64,000 bases of DNA from Ponticaulis sp. (GCA_002692725.1 NZLU01000025.1:124001-188000), one strand, 5' to 3'. Counted from the first letter of the stretch, positions 33,323-42,936 are shown. The notes: generated by a model not told the origin, from the letters alone. Translations and numbers: made by a program.

Positions 33323-35521
33323 TCAGAACTGGAAACGGTTTCCAAAGCGCAGAACGAACTGGGTCTGCAGTGATTCAAAATCTCGCGGAAAGGTATCGTA
33401 GTCGATGATCGCGCCATGACCGGCGGACAGAAACACCTCTGTCTGTGGCCGAACTTCCCAGCGCATACGGCTGAACAATGAGAACGCGTCGGAAATATTG
33501 TCGTACTGAGCTTGTGTCTCAACCGAGATATCGGACGAGAAATTCACAGTGGAATTCATAGAATAAATATTCACCGTCACATCGCCGTTGGGAACAGAGA
33601 TATCATCTCTCTCCCAGGTCAGATCAATGTTCCAGAATTTTGACGGTCGAACGGAGCCGTTCAGTTTGAATTTGAACCGTTCGCCCCCGAAATATTCTTC
33701 AATCGTAATGTCAGATTGTGTGCCATGGGGCCGGGAGAAGGATGAACGTAGCATGGCGTAAAAGCCATTCGCAGAATATTCGCCATTCGGCACAATAATG
33801 CCGGTTGGCAGTGAGAAGGGCGTCATTACGACTTCTTCACCTTCATAGGCGCGCAGGTTCACCTGATCTGTCGTCGCAAGATCAAGATTGAAGTTCAGAC
33901 TGTTCTTGCGGGTTTGGAGATTGCCATTCAAATCGGTAACCACATCGTGGCTCGATCCGATCTGCCAATATTGATACCAGCTTCCTGTTGTCCGGAATCG
34001 GCGATGCCAGTTCGCATTATAGTCATTCACGCCAGGTCGATTGACGAAGCCCAGCGCAGGACGGAAATCCTCACCAATTTGTTGCGCTGAGACCTCCCAT
34101 GACCATTTATCATTTGGGTAGCTCAGCTTTGCGCCGAATGAGTCATCATCTCCAAGGGAAGAGAGTGATCTCATGAAATAGGCCGTGGCTTGCATGAAGC
34201 CCCCGCCAAATAGTCCGTTCGTACGATAAATGAAATCAGACCCAATCAGCGAGTTGTTTGTGTTACCGGTTGGGTCGCCATTGGTAGCGATGAAGCCAAG
34301 ACGGGAGTTATCGAGCACATCAATACTGGCTCTGGCCACAGACAGTGTCTGGGAGTCGAGATTGTTGCCTTCCCCCATTTTCGCGCTGAGAACGCCGAGT
34401 TCGATACCTTTCAACTCACCGCTTAACTTAAGGCCAGTGGAGAGGTCCACTTGCTGGCCACCGACAATACCGATGCGGCGGGAGAAAAATGGCCGACCAT
34501 TCGGGCTGCGCGAGAAGGTGTCACCCGCAAATTCAAAAACAGCAGCGTCCTGCAGGAAAAAGTCCCGGGTTTCTGGCTGAAACAGGGAGAACCGACCTGT
34601 ATTGACCTGACGGGCATCAAGCGGCGTATCTGAAAAGTCGGAATTGAGCGTGAGCAGCCCCGTCAGAGACGGCGTGAATTTGTAATAAATATTGGCGCTC
34701 GGCTCGAGACGAATATCATTGTCTCGTGGAGTTGTGGTCCAGTCGCGATTGGCAATAACTGTCCCAAGGAGCTCAACGTCGAGGCCCAGCCCTTGTTCAA
34801 TGTCCTGAATACCCACGAGACGACCTGGCTGGCGGAAGTCGAATTTGTTGACGCCCGGATCAATATTTGACCAGCGGATTTCCTCATTTTTATGAGCGAG
34901 TTCCCGCGTGATCAGAAGGCCCCAGCCTTCAGAATTCTCCGGGTCAAAACTGATAGAGCGGAATGGAATCACCATTTCGAGCACCCAGCCGTCTTCAGTA
35001 ATCTGCCCTTCTGAATCCCAGATCGTATCCCATTCATCAATCGGCGGGCGACCGCGTTGAATAATGCGATCAGCCCGCGCGCCCTGGGCATTCACATCAA
35101 AGCCAAAACCGCCCAGACCCGTATTATAGGGGTCGATATAGAAACGGATCATGTCATCGCGATAGACCTCGCCGTCGCGCGTCATGATGCGATTGATGAT
35201 CTTCTCCGGTTGTTCGTCGTAAGCCATGATCGCGACGTAAAGCGCCTCGGAATCATAGGCGAAGTACATTTCTGTTTTTTCGCTCGGCGCGGCCAGCTCC
35301 GGTGCGACCTGCCAGAATTCATCGATGACGGCGGCCTTGGCCCAGACAGGATCATCCAGCACGCCGTCAATGACCGGCGCTTCGTCAGCGGTGATCCGGG
35401 TGGGCTGGACGGAAGGAATGTAGCTTGTCGGATCGGGCGGTGTTGCGGTCTCAGCCAGGACCTGACCCGTTGTACAGCTCGCAAAAACAATACCCAAACA
35501 GCCATACGCAATTTTGTTCAC
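33323..35521 (-). CDS. Exported CBM9-like / beta-barrel protein (DUF5916-type)
   Basis: A 732-residue secreted protein: Sec signal ending near VLAET, an N-terminal carbohydrate-binding module 9-like sandwich (ADEAPVIDGVLDDPVWAKAAVIDEF..., YFAYDSEALYVAIMAYD), then a long C-terminal domain rich in alternating aromatic strands ending LRFGNRFQF. A terminal aromatic residue after alternating hydrophobics is the usual mark of an outer-membrane barrel. Proteins of this layout are common in Bacteroidetes and proteobacteria with no proven ligand; glycan or lipid binding is inference. A 41-bp palindrome lies downstream before the lipoprotein gene. Confidence 0.8.
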   Translation of the reverse strand: MNKIAYGCLGIVFASCTTGQVLAETATPPDPTSYIPSVQPTRITADEAPVIDGVLDDPVWAKAAVIDEFWQVAPELAAPSEKTEMYFAYDSEALYVAIMAYDEQPEKIINRIMTRDGEVYRDDMIRFYIDPYNTGLGGFGFDVNAQGARADRIIQRGRPPIDEWDTIWDSEGQITEDGWVLEMVIPFRSISFDPENSEGWGLLITRELAHKNEEIRWSNIDPGVNKFDFRQPGRLVGIQDIEQGLGLDVELLGTVIANRDWTTTPRDNDIRLEPSANIYYKFTPSLTGLLTLNSDFSDTPLDARQVNTGRFSLFQPETRDFFLQDAAVFEFAGDTFSRSPNGRPFFSRRIGIVGGQQVDLSTGLKLSGELKGIELGVLSAKMGEGNNLDSQTLSVARASIDVLDNSRLGFIATNGDPTGNTNNSLIGSDFIYRTNGLFGGGFMQATAYFMRSLSSLGDDDSFGAKLSYPNDKWSWEVSAQQIGEDFRPALGFVNRPGVNDYNANWHRRFRTTGSWYQYWQIGSSHDVVTDLNGNLQTRKNSLNFNLDLATTDQVNLRAYEGEEVVMTPFSLPTGIIVPNGEYSANGFYAMLRSSFSRPHGTQSDITIEEYFGGERFKFKLNGSVRPSKFWNIDLTWERDDISVPNGDVTVNIYSMNSTVNFSSDISVETQAQYDNISDAFSLFSRMRWEVRPQTEVFLSAGHGAIIDYDTFPRDFESLQTQFVLRFGNRFQF

Positions 35522-35681
35522 GTCTGAAGAATCCCCGCACTAAAAACCGCATTCAGCTTTTACTTCGCAGATGCGGAATGACAACGCGTTAGGGAGAGTT
35601 CGCTATCACGAAAACGTGTGACCGTGACACAGGTCACTCACTGAGCGAAATGACCAATTCCTGAGCGCCAGAACGGGGGTG

Positions 35682-36512
35682 TCAAAAGTCGTAATCTTCG
35701 GGCCGCCAGCCCGGGTCCGGGTATTCCGGAGCCATATCTTCAAGCGTGCCGCGTACGATACGCGCGATCATCGCGTTACGTCGACTTTTGCTGTCTGACG
35801 GGATGACATACCAGGGCGCGTGATCCGTTGAACATCGCTCAACCATGTCGTCATAGGCTTTCATGAAATCTGGCCAGAGCTTTCGGTCCTCAAGGTCGCC
35901 CGGGTTAAACTTCCAGCGCTTATGCGGCTCTGCCAGCCGGGAATGAAGCCGTTCGGCCTGTTCTTCCGGTGAGATGTGCAGCATGAATTTCAGAATGCGC
36001 GTGCCGTTTTCGGTGAGGTGTTTTTCAAAAGCATTGATCTGATCATAGCGGCGCTCAATATCATCCTTTGGTGCGAACTCGCGCACTTTGACCACGAGCA
36101 CATCTTCATAATGGGAGCGGTCAAAAATTCCGATAAAGCCTTTGCGTGGGACGGCCGCATGCACCCGCCAGAGATAGTCATGCGCTAGTTCCTCCTCGGT
36201 CGGCTTTTTGAAGGCCGCAACCTGAAGCCCGAGTGGGGAGGTATACGCGAACACGGCTCGCGTGGTGCCGCTCTTGCCGGCCGTGTCTATCCCCTGCAGG
36301 ACGACAAGTAGCGACTGCTTTCGTTCTGCATAGAGAATGTCCTGCAAGCGATTGATTTCATGGGCATCTTCTTCGCAGCTGGCCCGCGCGATTTTCTTGG
36401 AGTCAAACAGAGATTCATCACGGGTCGGTACGTCACTCAGGACAAATTTCTTGCCGGGTTTCGCGATCAGATGATCCATGCAGTCTTTGGGGGAGGGAAT
36501 ATCAAAACTCAT
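35682..36512 (-). CDS. Polyphosphate kinase 2 family protein
   Basis: A 276-residue PPK2 phosphotransferase, which uses polyphosphate to phosphorylate nucleoside mono- or diphosphates. Walker A is LQGIDTAGKSGTT, the lid region follows (FKKPTEEELAHDYLWR), and Walker B is FIGIFDRSHYEDVLVV; the C-terminus WKFNPGDLEDRKLWPDF is typical of single-domain members. The residue after the Walker lysine is serine where many relatives have aspartate or glycine. ATG 36512 is chosen over codons further up. Class and nucleotide preference cannot be fixed without experiment. It is divergent from the M28 peptidase gene. Confidence 0.88.
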   Translation of the reverse strand: MSFDIPSPKDCMDHLIAKPGKKFVLSDVPTRDESLFDSKKIARASCEEDAHEINRLQDILYAERKQSLLVVLQGIDTAGKSGTTRAVFAYTSPLGLQVAAFKKPTEEELAHDYLWRVHAAVPRKGFIGIFDRSHYEDVLVVKVREFAPKDDIERRYDQINAFEKHLTENGTRILKFMLHISPEEQAERLHSRLAEPHKRWKFNPGDLEDRKLWPDFMKAYDDMVERCSTDHAPWYVIPSDSKSRRNAMIARIVRGTLEDMAPEYPDPGWRPEDYDF

Positions 36513-36623
36513 TCTGACAATCTGCAATCATTTCAGACTTCTGACCAGCCCTGAGGTGTTTGTCACTCGACCTTGAAGAGCGTGGTGCGTATGACTGTCG
36601 TTTTCAGGCTGAAAGGCACGCTC

Positions 36624-37655
36624 ATGTTTCGTATTCTCGGGGGGATTGTCGCCGTTATTCTGATCCTTGTCGGACTGACGTTTGTCGCGAGTCGCGGTGG
36701 GCATGAGACCTATGATGCGGAGCTTTTCAAACCCGGACCCGTGATCGGTCTTGTAAAGGGTCTCAGCGACGATGCGCTCGAGGGACGTAAGATCGGCACG
36801 GCTGGCTCCCATCGCGCACAGGAGATCATCGAAGCCCGCATGCAAGCGATGGATTTGCTCAAAATGGGCAATTCCTATCGTCAGCCGTTTGATGCCGTAC
36901 TGGGCAATTTGGCAGACGGTTCAACAGAACCGGTGCAAGGCACCAATCTGGTCGCCGTTGTGCAGGGCACAGATCCATCAGGACAGGTGATCGTCGTTAC
37001 GGCGCATTATGATCATCTTGGTGTGGGTGAAGATGGCGAGATCTATAATGGTGCCGATGACAATGCGTCGGGAGTGGCGGCGCTTTTCGCGATTGCCGAT
37101 CATTTTACGCGGAAAAAGTCACCACCCAAACACAGCCTGTTGCTGCTTGTTCTGGATGGCGAAGAGCAGGGCAGTCACGGCGCGAAAGCCTTTCTGGAAG
37201 ACAGAGGCGGTCTGCCGCCGGGAACCATCGTCTTTAATCTCAATCTCGATATGATCTCACGTGCGGATAATGGAAAACTCTGGGCGAGTGGTGTGCCGCG
37301 CACGCCTTCGCTGCGGGCGGTTCTCGAGGCGGTTTCGGAAGAAGCTCCGCTCGATCTGGATATCGGGTTTGATGGGGATAATCCTGAGCAGGATGACTGG
37401 ACGATGATGTCGGACCATCGCGAATTCCTGAAAGCAGGCATCCCGCACCTTTATCTCGGCGTTGAAGACCACCCGGATTATCACAAGCCGACAGACGATT
37501 TTGAAAATGTGGATCAGGACACGCTGATCAAAAGCGTTGAAACCATCATCATGGTATTGCGCGCCATTGACAACAATCTGGATGAAGTGCTGGCGGGCTT
37601 TGATCCGAACTGGCAGCCAGCCGCGACCGAACAGTCTGAGACGGACGAGGAATAA
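36624..37655 (+). CDS. M28 family metallopeptidase, membrane-anchored or secreted
   Basis: From ATG 36624 (GAAAGG seven bases before) the product is 343 residues with an N-terminal hydrophobic helix (ILGGIVAVILILVGLTF), probably an uncleaved anchor or signal. Zinc ligands of the M28 fold are present in order: TAHYDHLG, NGADDNASGV, LDGEEQGSHGA, LNLDMISR and GVEDHPDYHKPTDDFE. Activity is expected as an aminopeptidase on periplasmic peptides. An upstream TTG start would add an arginine-rich leader; it is less likely. A strong bidirectional terminator follows. Confidence 0.88.
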   Translation: MFRILGGIVAVILILVGLTFVASRGGHETYDAELFKPGPVIGLVKGLSDDALEGRKIGTAGSHRAQEIIEARMQAMDLLKMGNSYRQPFDAVLGNLADGSTEPVQGTNLVAVVQGTDPSGQVIVVTAHYDHLGVGEDGEIYNGADDNASGVAALFAIADHFTRKKSPPKHSLLLLVLDGEEQGSHGAKAFLEDRGGLPPGTIVFNLNLDMISRADNGKLWASGVPRTPSLRAVLEAVSEEAPLDLDIGFDGDNPEQDDWTMMSDHREFLKAGIPHLYLGVEDHPDYHKPTDDFENVDQDTLIKSVETIIMVLRAIDNNLDEVLAGFDPNWQPAATEQSETDEE

Positions 37656-37660
37656 AAAAA

Positions 37661-37682
37661 GCCGCCGGGATGTCCGGGCGGC
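37661..37682. terminator. Bidirectional terminator between M28 peptidase and rpsD
   Basis: GCCGCC and GGCGGC close around GGGATGTCCG, which can itself pair GG with CC. Seven A precede and six T follow, so both convergent genes end here. Confidence 0.85.
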
Positions 37683-37708
37683 TTTTTTATAGTTAGTTTT
37701 CTGTCTTC

Positions 37709-38326
37709 TTACGAAGAGTAGAATTCGACGACCAGGTTTGGTTCCATCTTAACGGCGTAAGGCACGTCAGACAGTTCCGGAATGCGAACGAAAGTTGCCG
37801 ACATCGCTTTCGGGTCAACGTCGATATATTCCGGGATATCGCGCTCAGCAGAACCGAGAGCTTCCAGAACCAGCGCCATGTTTTTCGCGCGGTCACGGAT
37901 TTCGACAACGTCGCCTGGTTTCAGACGGTAGGACGGAATGTTCGTGCGAACACCGTTCACCTTCACATGGGCGTGGTTCACGAACTGACGCGCAGCGAAG
38001 ATTGTTGGAACGAATTTCGAACGATAGACGAAGGCGTCCAGACGGCTTTCGAGGAGACCAATGAGGTTCTCAGCCGTGTTGCCTTTGCGGCGAGCCGCTT
38101 CGTCATAGGTTTTGCGGAACTGCTTTTCCGTGATGTCACCATAATGGAATTTCAGCTTCTGCTTCGCCATGAGCTGTGTGCCAAAGTCAGAGGTCTTACC
38201 ACGACGCGCGGCGCCGTGCTGGCCCGGGCGGCTCTGACGTTTGTTGACGGGTGATTTTGGGCGGCCCCAGATGTTTTCGCCTACGCGGCGATCAATTTTG
38301 TATTTCGCGCTATGCCTGCGAGACAT
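37709..38326 (-). CDS. rpsD: 30S ribosomal protein S4
   Basis: A 205-residue ribosomal protein that nucleates 30S assembly and binds 16S rRNA. The start is [21 protein letters not shown], and the S4 RNA-binding domain runs through [50 protein letters not shown]. It lacks an N-terminal Cys4 zinc site, so it is the C-minus form. It stands alone, outside the alpha ribosomal operon, as is usual in alphaproteobacteria. The 216 bases upstream hold its promoter, not further resolved. Confidence 0.98.
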   Translation of the reverse strand: MSRRHSAKYKIDRRVGENIWGRPKSPVNKRQSRPGQHGAARRGKTSDFGTQLMAKQKLKFHYGDITEKQFRKTYDEAARRKGNTAENLIGLLESRLDAFVYRSKFVPTIFAARQFVNHAHVKVNGVRTNIPSYRLKPGDVVEIRDRAKNMALVLEALGSAERDIPEYIDVDPKAMSATFVRIPELSDVPYAVKMEPNLVVEFYSS

Positions 38327-38542
38327 ATCGTTATCCTTTTATCGACCGGGTCCGGATTGCCGCCTCATGCGGAAATCGATTTCAACGGCGGACACCAACC
38401 AACCCGTCATAAGTTCTTTTTGCGCATTTCCTGACGACGAACCGGAATCCACTTCGTCTGGAAATGCTTCCGCACCCGACTAAACGGGGCGAAGCGCGCT
38501 AAAAGCCGGAAAATGGAGATAAAGTCAAGCGCTGTCCGGCAA

Positions 38543-38740
38543 TTACTGATCCGGAGTTTCAATGTTTCGTCCGCCATACCGGATAAGAAAATAGAGCAGG
38601 CCAAACAGCGTAAAGCCCAGCCCCCATTCGACGCCTTGATGCACAATAAGGGCGAACACTGTGAAGACGAGACCAGCGAAGGCTGGGACCGCCCAGATGA
38701 ACAGTTCGCGTGAGGAGGGTTTGTCTGTTTTATCCGGCAT
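38543..38740 (-). CDS. Small two-span membrane protein, 65 aa
   Basis: A 65-residue protein with a hydrophilic start (MPDKTDKPSSREL) and two hydrophobic helices, IWAVPAFAGLVFTVFALIV and GLGFTLFGLLYFLIRYG, joined by a short HQGVEWG turn. There is no convincing ribosome site, so confidence is moderate. It is transcribed away from the DoxX-like gene that starts 110 bases downstream on the other strand. Family unknown. Confidence 0.55.
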   Translation of the reverse strand: MPDKTDKPSSRELFIWAVPAFAGLVFTVFALIVHQGVEWGLGFTLFGLLYFLIRYGGRNIETPDQ

Positions 38741-38848
38741 GTTGTTTATAATCGTCTGACGGAGCTGTCATTTTCGTTTTAAACATGGGAAGCTGAAATC
38801 GATTTTACAGAGGCATGAGCCCAATACCAAATCATCTGGGAGGATGGA

Positions 38849-39262
38849 ATGATAGACCGACGAAAGCTGCAATGTGTGGAAATTGTGGCCCGATGCCTCA
38901 TGGCATTGATCCTGTTGACGGCGGGAACGAGCAAATTCTTTAGCGGAGGTGGCTTTGCGGACTATTATTCCGGGCAGTTCGCGAACGAAGCTTTGCGGAT
39001 CACCCTGCCAGGGACGCTGACTCAGCTTTATCTTACGGTCATTCCCTTCATAGAAGTGGCTTTGGGGGCGGCGCTGCTGGTATCACGGCTCAAGCCATGG
39101 ACACTTTATGCCTGGTATGCCTTCATGGCCTCTTTGCTGGTCGGGCATTACATTCTTCAGGAATGGTCTGAAGTGAACCAGATGCTGGACTATTTCTTCC
39201 TTGGATTTCTTTGTCACATTCTGCCGACGTTCAGCCTGCGGGATATCCGGACCGGCACCTGA
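38849..39262 (+). CDS. DoxX-like small integral membrane protein
   Basis: A 137-residue protein with four predicted helices (IVARCLMALILLTAGTSKFF, LYLTVIPFIEVALGAALLV, LYAWYAFMASLLVGHYI, MLDYFFLGFLCHILP). The pattern of a first helix ending GTSKF and a second with IPFIEVALG is that of DoxX/DoxD and MauE-like proteins, which pass electrons or act in thiol-redox steps. Ligand residues cannot be assigned. A GGAGG site precedes the ATG. It converges with trmJ. Confidence 0.65.
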   Translation: MIDRRKLQCVEIVARCLMALILLTAGTSKFFSGGGFADYYSGQFANEALRITLPGTLTQLYLTVIPFIEVALGAALLVSRLKPWTLYAWYAFMASLLVGHYILQEWSEVNQMLDYFFLGFLCHILPTFSLRDIRTGT

Positions 39263-39268
39263 CTTCGC

Positions 39269-40012
39269 TCAGTCTTTCCGGTCTATTCGGGCTTTGCCAC
39301 GGCCCAGTGCAAGGGCTTTTACGGCGCCGCGGAAAGTCCGCGTTTCCTGATCCGTCCAGCCTGCACGTGAGAAGGCATTGCGGAGGTTCTGGATCATAAC
39401 CTCTTTCTTCTCAGGTGGGAAAAAGAAGCCCGCGCGATCAAGTTCGTCTTCGAAATGTTCCATCATTCCGATCAGGGCCTGCCGGTCGGCGGGCGGATTA
39501 AGGCCTGCCTCTGCGGTTTCTGTGGTTCCAAATGCCCAGGCATGGGCGAAAACGCCGACCGCCTGCGCCAGATTGAGGGAGGCAAAGGCCGTATTCACCG
39601 GATAGGTAAGAATAGCGTCACACAGAGCCACAGCGTCATTCGGCAGACCGGATTTTTCCGCGCCGAAAAGCACGCCGGTTTTGCCTGCATGGCTTGCAAG
39701 TTTTGCGGTGGCTTCATCTGTGGAGAAGACCGCTTTTTCCATACCGCGCTGCCGGGCGGTGGTGGCGATCAGATAATTGAGGTCAGAGACGGCCTCTTCC
39801 AGCTTTTCAAACACAGTGGGTGTGACAACCCCACCCTCGAATGCTCCGGCAGACAAGGTCTCGGCGGCCGGGTTCGGCCAGCCATCACGGGGCGCGACTA
39901 TGCGGAGATCGGACAGTCCGAAATTTCCCATCACGCGCGCAGCAGCGCCAATGTTTTCGCCCATTTGCGGCGCGACCAGCACAATAGCCGGCCCGAAAGT
40001 TTCAGCACTCAT
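39269..40012 (-). CDS. trmJ: tRNA/rRNA methyltransferase, TrmJ-like (SPOUT)
   Basis: A 247-residue SPOUT methyltransferase. The motifs APQMGENIGAAARVMGNFGL, a central LFGAEKSGLPND knot segment, and the third motif VNTAFASLNLAQAVGVFAHAW all fit TrmH family group 1, which in E. coli TrmJ adds 2'-O-methyl at position 32 of several tRNAs. The C-terminal tail is basic. It overlaps the upstream gene by four bases (ATGA at 40009-40012). An rRNA substrate is possible for relatives. Confidence 0.9.
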   Translation of the reverse strand: MSAETFGPAIVLVAPQMGENIGAAARVMGNFGLSDLRIVAPRDGWPNPAAETLSAGAFEGGVVTPTVFEKLEEAVSDLNYLIATTARQRGMEKAVFSTDEATAKLASHAGKTGVLFGAEKSGLPNDAVALCDAILTYPVNTAFASLNLAQAVGVFAHAWAFGTTETAEAGLNPPADRQALIGMMEHFEDELDRAGFFFPPEKKEVMIQNLRNAFSRAGWTDQETRTFRGAVKALALGRGKARIDRKD

Positions 40013-40554
40013 CGATGAAATTCACTGGCTCCGCTGCCGCCTTGTCCGACCGTATTCTGGTCGATCAGGTCAAACACTTCGGATGTGCTAACAGAGCGCG
40101 ACCAGCGACCGCGTTCCGTTCCATCCTGGCCGAGAAAGATGATTGTGTTCTTGTTGGTTGCGCAGCCATACTCTGACGCAGAGCTCAGGCGTTGTGGCGC
40201 TGACAAGGGCAGATCATTTGAGATTGGTCCGAGGGCAGTCGGCGTATGATTGGTCGACCGGCCTCGGGATAATTCCGTGATCGTAACGTTGTGATCGAGA
40301 TAGTCCGGCCAATTGACATCTTTCATTTGAGTGTTGGCAAACTCCATGTCGGAGGTCGGAGAGCCGAATGAACAAATGATAAGTTGATGGGGCTGTTGGG
40401 AATAGTTTCGCTGCAGCACACGCGCATTCGTCGCGCAGGCCATGCCTGTCGACAGTATAATGACACCCATGATGGCAGCGGTTCGAAACAATCCAATTCC
40501 CTCGTTCGAGTCACAGTAACGCTTTTTGTGATTGAAATACAGTAACACGGACAA
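40009..40554 (-). CDS. Secreted hypothetical protein, possibly DUF4174-like
   Basis: The product has a hydrophobic leader (FRTAAIMGVIILSTGMACATNA) and a mature part beginning RVLQRNYSQQPHQLIICSFGSPTSD. The frame opens with a TTG that adds a soluble N-terminus, while the ATG at 40470 gives a cleaner signal peptide, so the start is uncertain. The end, KNTIIFLGQDGTERGRWSRSVSTSEVFDLIDQ, resembles thioredoxin-fold DUF4174 proteins, but I see no clear CxxC. It is coupled to trmJ by a four-base overlap. Identity is only suggested. Confidence 0.5.
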   Translation of the reverse strand: MSVLLYFNHKKRYCDSNEGIGLFRTAAIMGVIILSTGMACATNARVLQRNYSQQPHQLIICSFGSPTSDMEFANTQMKDVNWPDYLDHNVTITELSRGRSTNHTPTALGPISNDLPLSAPQRLSSASEYGCATNKNTIIFLGQDGTERGRWSRSVSTSEVFDLIDQNTVGQGGSGASEFHR

Positions 40555-40608
40555 ATTTCCTGTCCGGACAGCGAAACATGTTAGCGCAGTTCAGCTCGGT
40601 TCGTCGTG

Positions 40609-41451
40609 TCAGGAATAGCGCGTTCGACGAATGATATTGGACAAACGGTTATTGATCGCGACCAGTGCCCCGGGGCGCCTGGTTTTTCCATCCTGTTTCT
40701 GTGGCACATAATCGCCATCCGCAATGCTGTAGATGGATCGTATATGTCTGACGCCATTTTTGATCCGCATGGGCGTTGTGTAGACACAGTCGCGGAAATA
40801 AAAATGGGTCACCTGACTTAAGCGGCTGGATGTCGCCGCCTCAATTGGCGAGCCGCCATGGACGAGATTGGCCGCCCAGATAAGCGCCTGGCCCTTTTTC
40901 AGTAGGGCGGTCTGCCGTCTGAAACCATGTTCTGAAATGCGCTGGGCCACCAGTGGCTCGTAATGCTCGGCATAGCTCGGGCCGGGCAGATCTGCCTTCG
41001 CCAATATCGAGAGAGAATGACTTCCCGGGTAGAATTCCAGTGGACCCGATAGAGCAGATACATCTTCGAGCGCGACCCAGACACCACACATGAAATGCTC
41101 CGGATCAGATGAGAAATGATAGGTGTCGCTATGCGGTTTTTGTTCGCTGCCACGCGCGAAATTCAGCGTCTGAAACGGGAAAGACTTTCGTCCGTAAAGC
41201 CGATCCAGAAGGTCCATCAATGCGTTATGGCAGGCAATTGATTTGACCGATTGATTTCGTCGCCAAAGGTCCTGAGCACGAACAAAGCCAGCATCGCCGA
41301 TTTCTGCACTGGCTTTGGCGGCTTCATCGATCACTGATGGATCGAACCCGAAATCCTTTATCAGATAGCCGTGATCCCTGTAAAAGGCGATGTCAGGATC
41401 CTGATCGGTCCTGGCATCTTCCGACATGTAGTATGGAACAGCGCCCGTCAT
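40609..41451 (-). CDS. Phytanoyl-CoA dioxygenase family protein
   Basis: A 280-residue Fe(II)/2-oxoglutarate oxygenase of the PhyH family. The metal triad fits HSD in SEQKPHSDTYHFS and the distal histidine in AANLVHGGSPI; an arginine follows (SSRLSQVTHFYF). The N-terminal DIAFYRDHGYLIKDFGFD is typical. Family members hydroxylate lipids, siderophore parts or natural products; none is indicated by the neighbours, a trmJ pair on one side and an SDR on the other. The start at 41451 is accepted without a strong ribosome site. Confidence 0.83.
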   Translation of the reverse strand: MTGAVPYYMSEDARTDQDPDIAFYRDHGYLIKDFGFDPSVIDEAAKASAEIGDAGFVRAQDLWRRNQSVKSIACHNALMDLLDRLYGRKSFPFQTLNFARGSEQKPHSDTYHFSSDPEHFMCGVWVALEDVSALSGPLEFYPGSHSLSILAKADLPGPSYAEHYEPLVAQRISEHGFRRQTALLKKGQALIWAANLVHGGSPIEAATSSRLSQVTHFYFRDCVYTTPMRIKNGVRHIRSIYSIADGDYVPQKQDGKTRRPGALVAINNRLSNIIRRTRYS

Positions 41452-41535
41452 GCATTCTCAACTTCGCAATCAGTCCGAAGTTTTGAAACCTGTTTGCAAT
41501 CAGGGGTCAACCCGGGGCGGAGATAAGATCGAAAA

Positions 41536-42324
41536 TCAGGCGTTTCGGGCTAATTGCCCGCCATCCACGCGGATCGCGACACCATTCATGAAGCTTGAAG
41601 CAGGCAGGCAGCAATTGAGCGTGATGTGCGCGACTTCCTCGGGGATGCCATAGCGGCGAAGCGGCACGCGGCGTTTGGCGAACAGCTCCTTATGCTCATC
41701 CGGAATGCCTTCGGTGATGCCGGTATGGATCGGGCCTGGGCAGACCGCATTCACGGTGATGCCTTCGCGGGAAAGTTCGACAGCCATGGCTCGGGTGAGG
41801 CCGATTACGCCATGTTTAGCGGCCACATAAGGCGAGTTCCCCGCCGTCGCGCCCATACCCTCGGTCGAGGCAATATTGACCACGCGACCTTCGCCGGATT
41901 TGATCAGATGGGGCAGGGCTGCACGGACAATGCGCTGATGCGCCGTCAGGAGTACGGAAACGCTGCGGTCCCACACATCATCATACTCAGTTCCTTCGGC
42001 GGTGAACGGAACGAGATGGGCAAAGCCGGCATTGTTGATGAGCAGATCAAGCCCGCCGAACTGCTCCACCGTTTTTGGGATGATGGCTTTGATGGCGTCA
42101 TGGTCTGAGACATCAAGCGCCCATCCCACGACATGCTCAATTCCCGCCGCTTTGATTTCATCGACAACGGCATCGACCTTTTCCTGGCTGAGATCTGTGA
42201 CCACAACATTCGCGCCTTCGCGGGCGAAAAGGTGCGCCGTGGCGCGACCCATGCCGGAGGCGGCTCCGGTTATAAGGGCTGTCTTTCCTGCAATGGAACG
42301 GCTGAGCACGCGATATGGCGGCAT
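41536..42324 (-). CDS. Short-chain dehydrogenase, 3-hydroxybutyrate dehydrogenase-like
   Basis: A 262-residue SDR from ATG 42324, which has GGGGAGA before it; upstream codons are not conserved. Cofactor motif TGAASGMG, then NNAGFAH, the catalytic VVNIASTEGMGATAG serine and YVAAKHGVIGL tyrosine-lysine, and the long ALPHLIKSGEGRVVNIAS stretch resemble 3-hydroxybutyrate or 3-oxoacyl reductases. PGPIHTGI and the C-terminal ASFMNGVAIRVDGGQLA are family-typical. The substrate is not settled; lipid or polyhydroxyalkanoate metabolism is possible. Confidence 0.88.
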   Translation of the reverse strand: MPPYRVLSRSIAGKTALITGAASGMGRATAHLFAREGANVVVTDLSQEKVDAVVDEIKAAGIEHVVGWALDVSDHDAIKAIIPKTVEQFGGLDLLINNAGFAHLVPFTAEGTEYDDVWDRSVSVLLTAHQRIVRAALPHLIKSGEGRVVNIASTEGMGATAGNSPYVAAKHGVIGLTRAMAVELSREGITVNAVCPGPIHTGITEGIPDEHKELFAKRRVPLRRYGIPEEVAHITLNCCLPASSFMNGVAIRVDGGQLARNA

Positions 42325-42504
42325 GGTGTGTCTCCCCTGTGTTTTGTGTTGGAGATGTGTTTGAGGATTGCGGGCGACTTGGCAAGAGAGAAGTTTTGCG
42401 TCTCTGATAGCCTGAACCAAAACTGGACTGTCCGTTCAGAAGGTATTCATGAGACGTTTGCTGTACTGACTTCGTAAGCAGCAGTGAGGCGATGGGGGAT
42501 TTCC

Positions 42505-42936
42505 ATGCGAGTTTTAGTTTCAGGCCTGATCGGCATAGCGGCACTTGCAAACCTGTCTGTGCAGGCCGACCCGGTTTCAGACGCGTTCCAGCCAAATTGC
42601 GAAATCGTGATGGGCGATGAGTATCATCGCGACTGGCTCGAAAGCCTTGATGTGACTGTTTCTGAAGTCTGTTCCTGCATGGAAAACATGGCCGGTGAAA
42701 AAGCGGACGAAGAGCAGATGCAACTGGACCTTGCTTTGCAGGAAACGGCGGATGAGATGACGGCCAATAGCGTGGATGCCATGCAGGCAAGCTCTCAACT
42801 CTCTGCGTCTGTCGTCGGGCAGGCTGCCGGGGATCCGAATGCCATGCAGCTTTTAAAGGGCCTGAGCGCGAGCCGCCAGCTGATGTTTGACATGCGGGAC
42901 TCCTACAACACTGCGGGTGTCTGCCCGGTGAGTTGA
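42505..42936 (+). CDS. Secreted hypothetical protein, 143 aa
   Basis: From ATG 42505 the protein has a Sec signal (MRVLVSGLIGIAALANLSVQA) and a small mature domain with cysteines in PNCEIVM, SEVCSC and TAGVCP. The rest is helical and acidic (LQETADEMTANSVDAMQASSQL). An ATG 21 bases upstream only adds MRRWGIS. GGGGGA is seen before the chosen start. No family is recognised; it is probably a periplasmic helical bundle held by disulfides. Confidence 0.62.
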   Translation: MRVLVSGLIGIAALANLSVQADPVSDAFQPNCEIVMGDEYHRDWLESLDVTVSEVCSCMENMAGEKADEEQMQLDLALQETADEMTANSVDAMQASSQLSASVVGQAAGDPNAMQLLKGLSASRQLMFDMRDSYNTAGVCPVS

